NCBI GenBank assembly: GCA_027493935.1
Contig: JAOSJV010000012.1
Location: 186,001-250,000, forward strand
DNA length: 64,000 nt
Reading direction: 5' to 3'
From: Burkholderiales bacterium
GTDB lineage: Bacteria; Pseudomonadota; Gammaproteobacteria; Burkholderiales; SG8-39
Shown piece by piece: positions 57,048-64,000 of the stretch (positions are counted from its first letter, which is position 1; every line of letters starts with the position of its first letter). The notes under the pieces were generated by a model, which did not search any database, had not been told where the DNA came from, and was given only the letters and a program-made list of their open reading frames with translations. The position numbers were made by a program, and so were the translations under genes.

Positions 57048-58161
57048 ATGCCTCTCGCCTCCTCCCCCATCGTCGGTTCGCTCTCGCGCGGCGTCGTCTC
57101 GCTCGTCGCGCTGTCCGCCGCCGCGCTGCTCGCGGCGTGCTCGCGCACCGAAGCGCCCGCGCCGCCCGAGATCCGGCCGGTGCGCGTCCTGACAATCGAC
57201 AAGCGCGCCGCCGGAGAGACGATCGCCCTCACCGGGAGCATCCAGGCGCAGACCGAGGTGAACCTCGCGTTCCGCATCGACGGGCGGCTGGTCGAGCGGC
57301 TGGTCGACATCGGCGAGGAAGTGAAGCCGGGGCTCGCGGTCGCCCGCCTCGACCCCGAGAACGAGGAGAGCGCGCTGCAGTCGGCGAGGGCGCAGCTCGT
57401 GGGGGCGCGGGCCCGGCTGGTCGAGGCCCGCAACCAGTACGAACGCCTCAAGAACCTGGTTGCGGAGAACGCGATCTCCCGCTCGGCGTTCGAGCAGGCC
57501 GAGGCCAACTTCCGCAGCGCCGAGTCGCAGGTGGAGTCCGCACAGGCGCAGGTCGCGCTCTCGGAGAACCGGCTGCGCTACACGCAGCTCGTCTCGACCG
57601 TCCGCAGGCACCGTCACGGCGCAGGGTGCCGAGCCGGGCGAGATCGTGGCCGCGGGCCGCATGATCGTCCAAGTCGCCCGGCAGGGCGGACGCGACGCGG
57701 TCTTCGACGTGCCGGCGCAGGTGAAGGACCGGGTGCCCGGCACGGCGCAGATCACGGTCGCGCTGACGACGGACCCGAAGGTCACGGCGCAGGGCCGTGT
57801 GCGCGAAGTCTCGCCTCGCGCGGATCCCGTGACAGGGACATTCAGGGTGAGGGTCGGCCTGGTCGCTCCGCCCGCCGCGCTGCGGCTGGGCAGCAGCGTC
57901 ATCGGGCGGGCGCAGCTCGAGCGCGGTCCGAACATCGAAGTTCCGTCTTCAGCCCTCGCGCGCTCGGAGGGCCGCTCCGCGGTCTGGATCGTCGATCCCA
58001 AGGCCCAGACGGTCTCGCCGCGCATCGTCGAAGTGGCGCGCTACGAACAGGGGCGCGTCGTCGTCGCCACGGGCCTGCAGCCCGGCGACATCGTCGTCAC
58101 GGCAGGTGTCCAGGCGCTGCGCGCCGGACAGAAGGTGCGCCTCCTCGGGGCCGCGAAGTGA
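57048..58161 (+). CDS. RND efflux periplasmic adaptor (membrane fusion) lipoprotein, one frameshift
   Basis: About 370 residues. The signal peptide ends in a lipobox (LSAAALLAACS), so it is anchored to the inner membrane. Then come the lipoyl half (GSIQAQTEVNLAFRIDGRLV), a coiled-coil hairpin (ARAQLVGARARLVEARNQYE to VESAQAQVALSENRLRYTQL), and in the next frame the second lipoyl half (GTVTAQGAEPGEIVAAGRMI) and beta-barrel (VREVSPRADPVTGTFRVRVG). The break is at about 57600. It joins the RND pump to the outer-membrane channel. The stop overlaps the pump's GTG start (GTGA). Confidence 0.9.
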
Positions 58162-61100
58162 TCGGCCCGAACCTGTCGGAATGGGCGCTCGGCCGCCGGT
58201 CGCTGGTCGTCTTCTTCATGCTGATCGCGGTGGTCGCGGGGATGCTCGCGTTCAAGGGGCTCGGCCGCGGCGAGGATCCGCCCATCACCATCCGCACCAT
58301 GGTCGTGTCGGCCGCGTGGCCCGGCGCGTCGCTCGAGGACACGCTCTCGCAGGTCACCGAGCGCCTCGAGCGCAAGCTCCAGGAGACGCGCAACCTCGAC
58401 CGCATTCGCAGCTACACCACCGCCGGCACCACCATCATCTTCGTGGATCTCGTCCAGTCCACGCGCGCGCCCGACATCCCGCCCATCTGGCAGCAGGTCC
58501 GCAACAACATGGGCGACATCCGCGGCACGCTGCCGCAGGGCGTGCTCGGCCCGGGCATGAACGACGACTTCGGCGACACCTTCGGCATCATCTACGGCTT
58601 CACCGCCGACGGCTTCACGCAGCGCGAGCTGCGCGACTACGTGGAGCAGGCGCGCTCGCGGCTCCTCACCGTGGCCGACGTGTCCAAGATCGAGCTGCTG
58701 GGCGCGCAGGACGAGCGCGTGTTCCTGGAGTTCTCCACCGCGCGGCTGGCCGGGCTCGGGCTTTCGTACGCCTCGCTGGTGCAGCAGCTCCAGGCGCAGA
58801 ACCTGGTGCGGCCCAGCGGCGTGGTGCAGACCGGCGAGGAGCGCATCTTCCTGCGCGTGACGGGCGCCTTCGAGACCGAAGAGGACCTGAATAAGGTCAA
58901 TTTCCGAGTCGGCGACCGGCTCTTGCCGCTGTCGGACATCGCGACCGTGCGCCGCGGTTACGCCGACCCGCCGCAGCCGATGTTCCTGGTGAACGGCCAG
59001 CCGGCGATCGGGCTCGCGATTTCGATGCGCGAGGGCGGCGACATTCTCGAGCTCGGCAAGAACCTCAAGGCCGAGATGGCGAACATCCGCGCCAACCTGC
59101 CCCTCGGCCTCGAGCCTCACCTGGTCACCGACCAGGCGGTCACCGTGGATCTCGCCATCAGCGATTTCATGACCTCGCTGTGGCAGGCCATCGTCATCAT
59201 CCTCGGCGCGAGCTTCGTCATGCTCGGTCTGCGGCCCGGCATGGTGGTCGCGACGGCCATTCCGCTCACGCTCGCCGTCGTCTTCGCGGTGATGCAGGTC
59301 GTCCAGATCGACCTGCACCGCATCTCGCTGGGCGCGCTCATCATCGCGCTCGCGCTGCTCGTGGACGACGCGATGACCACGGTGGACGCGATCCTGCGCC
59401 GGCTCGCCGCCGGCGACACAAAGGAGCAGGCCGGCATGTTCGCGTACAAGACCCTCGCGGCGCCGATGCTCGCCGGTACGCTGATCACGATTGCGAGCTT
59501 CGTGCCGATCGGTTTCGCGCGCAGCAGCGCGGGCGAGTACACCTTCTCGATCTTCGCCGTGGTCGCGATCGCGCTGATCACGTCCTGGCTGGTGGCGGTG
59601 ATTTTCGCGCCGGTCATCGGCCTGGCCATCCTCAAGCCCCCCAAGGCGGGCGCGGTGGAGGAGAAGCCGAGCAAGCTGGTCAGCGCATACACGAGCTTCC
59701 TGCATCTCGCCATGCGCGCGAAGTGGCTGACCATCGCGCTCTCGCTCGCGGTGTTCGTGGCCGCGGTGTACGGGGCGCGCTTCGTGCCGCGCCAGTTCTT
59801 CCCCACCTCGGACCGCCCCGAGCTGGTCGTGGACTTCACCCTGCGCCAGAACGCGTCCATTTTCGCCACCGAGGCCGTGGCGAAGCGGTTCGACGCGGCG
59901 ATCGCCGAGGACCCCGACGTGGAGAGCTGGAGCACCTACGTCGGCCGCGGCGCGATCCGCTTCTACCTGCCGCTCAACGTGCAGCTCGCCAACGACTTCT
60001 TCGCCCAGTCGGTCGTGGTGGCGAAGAGCTTCGAGGCGCGCCTGCGGCTGGAGGCGAAGCTCGAGAAGCTGCTCGCCGAAGAGTTTCCGGAGGTCGTCTC
60101 GGCGATCTGGCCGCTCGAGCTCGGGCCGCCGGTGGGTTGGCCCCTGCAGTACCGCGTGATCGGCCCCGACAAGGACGAGGTCGCGCGAATCGCGCAGCAG
60201 GTGGCGCAGACCATGGCCTCGACGCCGGACACGCGGCGCATCAACTTCGACTGGATGGAGCCGGCGCGGCAGCTCAGCGCGAAGGTGGACCAGGACCAGG
60301 CTCGTCGCCTCGGCGTCTCCTCCGCGGCGATCGCCGGCGTGCTGAACGCATCGATCACCGGGACGACGATCACGCAGATCCGCGACGACATCTACCTCGT
60401 CAACGTGGTCGCGCGCGCGGTCGGCGAGGAGCGCGGCGAGATCGACACGCTGCGTGCGCTGAGCGTGCCCACGCCCAGCGGGCGCATGGTGCCGCTCGGG
60501 CAGTTCGCCACCTTCGCATACGAGCAGGAGTACCCGCTCGTCTGGCGCCGCAACCGCGAGCCGACGCTCACCGTGCGCGCCGACGTCGCGCCCGGCGTGC
60601 TGCCCGATACCGTGGTCGTCCAGCTCGAGCCGAGGATCGAAGCGCTCCGGAGCCAGCTTCCCAAGCCCTACCGCATCGAGCTCGGCGGCATCGCCGAGGA
60701 GAGCGCCGCTTCGCAGGCGTCGGTGTTCGCGGTCGTGCCGCTGATGCTGGCGATCATGCTCACCGTGCTCATGTTCCAGCTGCAGAGCTTCCGCCGCGTC
60801 GGGATCATCGTGGCGGTGCTGCCGCTCGCCCTGATCGGCGTGGTGCTGGCGCTGCTCGTGTTCAACCGGCCGCTCGGCTTCGTCGCGATCCTCGGCATTC
60901 TGGCGCTCATCGGCATGGTCGCGAAGAACGCGGTCATCCTCATCGTCCAGATCGAGAACGACCGGGCCGAAGGCAAGAGCGTCTGGGACGCCGTGGTGGC
61001 CGCGGCGAGTTCGCGCATGCGTCCGCTGACGCTCGCCGCGCTCTCCACCGTGCTGGGGCTCATTCCGATCGCGCCCACGGTGTTCTGGGGTCCGATGGCG

Positions 61101-61241
61101 TTCGCCATCATGGGCGGCCTGATGGTCGCGACGCTCCTCACGCTGGTCGTCGTGCCGACGCTCTACGTGACCGTGTTCGGCGGCAGGCCCGGCGCAGGGC
61201 CGTCAGATCGACCCGCGTCGGCGCCGGCGGCGCAACATTGA
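58158..61241 (+). CDS. RND-family efflux permease (HAE/AcrB type)
   Basis: 1027 residues, full length, no break. Starts GTG, overlapping the adaptor stop. Layout: helix 1 (LVVFFMLIAVVAGMLAFKGL), first porter loop (LDRIRSYTTAGTTIIFVDLV), helix 4 region with the proton-relay Asp pair (LGALIIALALLVDDAMTTVD), the second periplasmic loop (ASIFATEAVAKRFDAAIAED), and the last helices (VGIIVAVLPLALIGVVLALL, IGMVAKNAVILIVQIENDRA). It exports drugs or hydrophobic compounds using the proton gradient. The opening matches the AcrB/MexB class rather than heavy-metal CusA pumps. Confidence 0.95.
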   Translation: MIGPNLSEWALGRRSLVVFFMLIAVVAGMLAFKGLGRGEDPPITIRTMVVSAAWPGASLEDTLSQVTERLERKLQETRNLDRIRSYTTAGTTIIFVDLVQSTRAPDIPPIWQQVRNNMGDIRGTLPQGVLGPGMNDDFGDTFGIIYGFTADGFTQRELRDYVEQARSRLLTVADVSKIELLGAQDERVFLEFSTARLAGLGLSYASLVQQLQAQNLVRPSGVVQTGEERIFLRVTGAFETEEDLNKVNFRVGDRLLPLSDIATVRRGYADPPQPMFLVNGQPAIGLAISMREGGDILELGKNLKAEMANIRANLPLGLEPHLVTDQAVTVDLAISDFMTSLWQAIVIILGASFVMLGLRPGMVVATAIPLTLAVVFAVMQVVQIDLHRISLGALIIALALLVDDAMTTVDAILRRLAAGDTKEQAGMFAYKTLAAPMLAGTLITIASFVPIGFARSSAGEYTFSIFAVVAIALITSWLVAVIFAPVIGLAILKPPKAGAVEEKPSKLVSAYTSFLHLAMRAKWLTIALSLAVFVAAVYGARFVPRQFFPTSDRPELVVDFTLRQNASIFATEAVAKRFDAAIAEDPDVESWSTYVGRGAIRFYLPLNVQLANDFFAQSVVVAKSFEARLRLEAKLEKLLAEEFPEVVSAIWPLELGPPVGWPLQYRVIGPDKDEVARIAQQVAQTMASTPDTRRINFDWMEPARQLSAKVDQDQARRLGVSSAAIAGVLNASITGTTITQIRDDIYLVNVVARAVGEERGEIDTLRALSVPTPSGRMVPLGQFATFAYEQEYPLVWRRNREPTLTVRADVAPGVLPDTVVVQLEPRIEALRSQLPKPYRIELGGIAEESAASQASVFAVVPLMLAIMLTVLMFQLQSFRRVGIIVAVLPLALIGVVLALLVFNRPLGFVAILGILALIGMVAKNAVILIVQIENDRAEGKSVWDAVVAAASSRMRPLTLAALSTVLGLIPIAPTVFWGPMAFAIMGGLMVATLLTLVVVPTLYVTVFGGRPGAGPSDRPASAPAAQH

Positions 61242-61263
61242 ACTGAGAGGACGTGAATACCAG

Positions 61264-62708
61264 ATGAAGACACGAACGATCGTGGTGCTCATCGCAGCGG
61301 CCGCCGCCGGGTGCGCCCTCGGACCCGACTACGTGCGCCCGACCGTGGAAACGCCAGACGCCTGGCGGGTCGACTATCCGAAGGCCGCCGAGGTCGCCAA
61401 CACGAAGTGGTGGGAGCAGTTCTCCGACCCGGTACTGGCCGGCCTCATCGACCGGGCGCTGCGCGAGAACCGCGACGTGCGCGTGGCCGCAGCGCGCGTC
61501 GACCAGTTTCTCGGTGCCCTGCAATCGACGCGCTCGCAGCTCTATCCTCAGATCGGCTACGGCGCCGAGGCGAGCCGCAACCGGGCGAGCCGCGTCGGCC
61601 AGCCGCCCGTCCCGCCCGGCGGCGATCCGTACTTCTCGCTCTACCAGGCCTCGCTCAGCGCCGCGTGGCAGCTCGACCTCTTCGGCCGCGTGCGGCGCCT
61701 GAGCGAGGCGGCCCAGGCCCAGGTCTACGCGGGCGAGCAGGCGCGGCGCGGCGTCGTTCTCTCGGTCGTGGCAAGCGTCGCCGCTACCTACATCACCTTG
61801 CGGGCATTCGACCGCCAGCTCGAGATCGCCCATGCGACGGCGGGCAACTTCGCCGACACGGCGCGGCTGTTCCGGCTGCGCTTCGCGGCGGGCGTGGTGT
61901 CGCAGACCGAGGTCGCGCAGATCGAATCGCAGTACCAGCAGGCGCTCGCCTCCATTCCGGCCATCGAGCAGCAGATCGCCGCCCAGGAGAACCTCCTCCC
62001 CCTCCTGCTCGGGGGTGAACCCAGGGCCGATCCCACGCGGCAAGACGATCGACGAGCTCGTGCCGCCGCTGATCCCCGCCGACCTGCCTTCGACGCTCCT
62101 GCAACGCCGGCCCGGACATCCTGCAGGCCGAGCAGAATCTGGTCGCCGCGAACGCCAGCATCGGCGCGGCGCGCGCGCTCTACTACCCGACCATCTCGCT
62201 CACCGGGCTGCTCGGCTCGGTGAGCACGGCGTTCGGCGATTTCCTCTCCGGGCCGGCGACGGCCTGGTCGGTCGCCGCCGGCCTGACCGGGCCGATCTTC
62301 ACGTTCGGCGCTGTCGAGGGCCAGGTCGCGAGCGCCGAGGCCGGCGAGCGCGCCGCGCTCGCCCTGTACCAGCAGACGATCCTCAACGCGTTCCGCGAGA
62401 CGAATGACGCGCTCGTCGGCGCGCAGACCAAGGTGCGGGAGTCCGCGGCGCAGGACAGGCGCGTGACCGCCCTGCGCGAGTTCGCGCGGCTTTCGCGCCT
62501 CAAGTTCGACGGCGGCGTGGCGAGCTACCTCGAAGTGCTGATCGCCGAGAACGACCTCTTCGCCGCCGAGCTCGCGGCGGTCCGCGTGCGCGCGGAGCGC
62601 TACACGCAGCTGGTGGACGTCTACCGGGCCATGGGCGGCGGATGGGTCGACATGGCGAGCGAGGTCGCGCCGCAGCCGCGCGGCGTCGCCGCGGCGCCGC
62701 CGCGCTGA
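61264..62708 (+). CDS. NodT-family outer-membrane efflux lipoprotein, two frameshifts
   Basis: About 480 residues. Signal peptide with a lipobox (LIAAAAAGCALGPDYVRP). The repeated TolC-like halves show LIDRALRENRDVRVAAARVD, FSLYQASLSAAWQLDLFGRV and, in other frames, LPSTLLQRRPDILQAEQNLV, GLLGSVSTAFGDFLSG and AFRETNDALVGAQTKVRE. Frame breaks lie in the G run near 62015 (ctcgggggtgaac) and near 62113 (cggcccggacatc); each has one base extra. It forms the outer-membrane duct of the pump encoded upstream. Confidence 0.9.
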
Positions 62709-62731
62709 ACGGCCGGCTCTGCGGCCGCGGT

Positions 62732-63553
62732 CTACGGCACCGGGGCGCCGGCCGGCCGCCGCATGCGCAGCATGCGCAACAGCCAGAGCATGGCCGCCGC
62801 GGCAAGCAGGTGCTTCAAGGTGTGGCCGCTCACGATGCCGCCCGTCGCCGCGAAGATCGCCCCGTCGAGGTGCTCGGCGACCTTGGCCGCGGCGTAGAGG
62901 ATCGCGGCTCCGACGATGTCCCCGCCCCGCGTGTAGCGAGAGGGAAACAGGGCGCAGAGGAGGAGCACGAGCAGCAGCCCGCCGAACTGCACCGCGGCGT
63001 ACGGATTGAGATTCTCCGCCCCGCCCCCGGCGCTCCAGCGCCAGTACCACACGCTGGCGGCGCCCAGCAGGCACAACGGCGCGAGCAGCCGCGCGCCCGC
63101 CTGTGCGCCGACGCGCTCGCTGACGACGGCAGCGACGATGCCCATCAGCGTGATCGCGATCGGCAGCCGGTCCCACGCCAGGCGCGGGCTGTCGGGCGCG
63201 AGATGGTAGTAGGCCGAGCCGAGGAACGTCAGCGCCGCGGCAGCGAACGCCACGCCCCACGCCCAGCGCTCGGCCGGATCCTGGAACGCGCGGACGCCGT
63301 CGGGCCGCGCACCGGCGAGCACGAAGCGCAAACCCAGGGCGCCCACCACGAGAAAGGCGAGGTTGGACGCGACGTCGAGCGCGTTGGCGACGCCCAGGAA
63401 GGCGCGCCGGTCCGCGAAGGCGTGGTACGCCTCCGGCTGCGCGAGCGGCGGTGCGAGCGCGGCGACCAGCGCGAGCGCGGCGGCGCTCGCCAAGACGATG
63501 GCGATGCGCGCCGCACGGCTTGTCTGGCGAACAGCAGTCGCGGCGGGGGTCAT
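62732..63553 (-). CDS. Ceramidase-fold (CREST superfamily) integral membrane protein
   Basis: 273 residues with about seven predicted helices. CREST motifs: FLGSAYYHLAPDSPRLAWDR (the SxxxH zinc motif) and IVSGHTLKHLLAAAAMLWLL (the HxxxH motif), as in alkaline ceramidases, PAQR and Per1-like hydrolases. It should be a zinc-dependent lipid amidase-type hydrolase; the bacterial substrate is unknown. Its start overlaps the stop of the channel gene by 4 bp (ATGA), so they form an operon. Confidence 0.85.
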   Translation of the reverse strand: MTPAATAVRQTSRAARIAIVLASAAALALVAALAPPLAQPEAYHAFADRRAFLGVANALDVASNLAFLVVGALGLRFVLAGARPDGVRAFQDPAERWAWGVAFAAAALTFLGSAYYHLAPDSPRLAWDRLPIAITLMGIVAAVVSERVGAQAGARLLAPLCLLGAASVWYWRWSAGGGAENLNPYAAVQFGGLLLVLLLCALFPSRYTRGGDIVGAAILYAAAKVAEHLDGAIFAATGGIVSGHTLKHLLAAAAMLWLLRMLRMRRPAGAPVP

Positions 63554-64000
63554 CGCGACGCCGGGCGCCCCGGCGACCCCTCGGGCGGGTAATCGAGGTT
63601 GTTCGACAGCTCGCGTCGCGTGGCCTCGTCGTAGTCCGGGAACGGCAGCCTGTTCTCACTGCGCCAGCGGGCGACCTCGGTCTCCGCCGCCTTCGTGAGC
63701 GCCGCATCCAGGCCGTGCGACCGCTCCAGGTACAGCGTCTGCGACGGAAACGCGAACTCCGCGCCGCACGCCGCGACGATGTCCTTGATGCGCAGGTTGA
63801 GGTCCTCCTGGATCGCCAGGAATTCGCTGAAGTCGCGCGTCTCGACGAACGCGAAGATCTCGAGGTCGAGCGACGAGGCGCCGTAGCCCACGAACCGCAC
63901 GCGCGCCGGATCCGGCGATACCCGCGGATGCCGGATCAGCAGCTCGCGCAGCCGTGCCAGCACGAGCCGCAGCTGGTCGGGCGTCGTCTCGTAGCGCAGC
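63550..64000 (-). CDS. Mechanosensitive channel (MscS family) C-terminal part, 5' end off the window
   Basis: 150 codons are visible and the frame is still open at the right edge (LRYETTPDQLRLVLARLREL). The visible part is the cytoplasmic vestibule: RFVGYGASSLDLEIFAFVET, FSEFLAIQEDLNLRIKDIVA and the typical GAEFAFPSQTLYLER. The membrane helices lie beyond the edge. The tail (AETEVARWRSENRLPFPDYD) is charged. These channels release osmolytes when membrane tension rises. The stop is coupled to the ceramidase-fold gene. Confidence 0.85.
   Translation of the reverse strand, partial: LRYETTPDQLRLVLARLRELLIRHPRVSPDPARVRFVGYGASSLDLEIFAFVETRDFSEFLAIQEDLNLRIKDIVAACGAEFAFPSQTLYLERSHGLDAALTKAAETEVARWRSENRLPFPDYDEATRRELSNNLDYPPEGSPGRPASR

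Noticed and set aside
57048..61241. A single 1397-codon open frame covering the adaptor and the RND pump
   Set aside because: It is created by a frameshift inside the adaptor gene. The adaptor's true C-terminal half lies in another frame and ends at 58161, overlapping the pump's GTG start.

Overview
This is a GC-rich (about 70%) chromosomal window that reads as a betaproteobacterium. The evidence is the style of the genes: a BCAM0308-family protein, a DUF1269 membrane protein, a Usp fusion and NodT-type efflux. No rRNA, tRNA, CRISPR array or complete insertion sequence was seen. Nearly every kilobase is coding. The content resembles a low-oxygen/stress accessory locus, comparable in kind to the low-oxygen-activated (lxa) locus of Burkholderia cenocepacia, from which the name BCAM0308 comes; that comparison is from memory.

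The main thread is regulatory. At least nine intergenic sites match the FNR/CRP-family half-site pattern TTGAY-N4-RTCAA (or CTCAA). They precede BCAM0308, katG, a HisC/Usp/methyltransferase/metal-transporter run, a DUF1269 gene, archease-rtcB, glgC, hsp20, acetyl-CoA synthetase-pyruvate dehydrogenase, and a small gene divergent from glgP. At five of them a -10-like hexamer (TAACTT, TAACCT, TACCTT, TAGATT, TAACGT) starts exactly 21 nt after the box, which places the box near -41.5. This is the geometry of class II activation, so the window looks like a regulon island for an FNR-type activator encoded elsewhere.

Layout: 0-3 kb holds BCAM0308, a CapA-like protein, an MbcA/ParS-type antitoxin domain, and a wrecked ZIP transporter copy carrying a 115-bp MITE-like element. 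3-11 kb holds katG, an aminotransferase, a Usp fusion, a methyltransferase, two ZIP transporters, a CDF transporter with a NifX-like tail, and DUF1269. 11-13 kb is RtcB RNA ligase plus archease. 13-27 kb is glycogen and sugar-phosphate metabolism (GH57, GlgC, transaldolase, Pgm, Glk, GlgA) with an ACP/acyl-adenylate ligase/acyltransferase fusion and a DUF99 protein. 27-30 kb has a LysR regulator, an ECF sigma factor and Hsp20. 30-42 kb is acyl-CoA/pyruvate metabolism: malic enzyme with an ACP, an ADP-forming acyl-CoA synthetase-GNAT fusion, AMP-forming acetyl-CoA synthetase, pyruvate dehydrogenase E1alpha/E1beta/E2, a second ACP, and an archaeal-type SAM synthetase. 42-57 kb holds an AarF/UbiB kinase, peptidases, an L,D-transpeptidase, GlgP, an APH/P-loop kinase, a DHH phosphoesterase, DUF302 and an NSS transporter. 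57-64 kb is an RND efflux operon, a ceramidase-fold membrane protein and a mechanosensitive channel.

Together these genes suggest storage and mobilisation of glycogen, acetate/pyruvate interconversion, metal handling, RNA repair and protein protection under low oxygen. Several families are more typical of archaea or thermophiles: DUF99, archaeal-type MAT, ADP-forming acyl-CoA synthetase and GH57.

Data quality: about 20 single-base frameshifts break otherwise well-conserved genes, mostly in short G/C runs. They look like uncorrected indel errors. Genes affected are listed as single CDSs with the break noted. Four other loci (a ZIP copy, an antitoxin remnant, a haloalkane dehalogenase, a possible SnoaL-like gene) look truly decayed.
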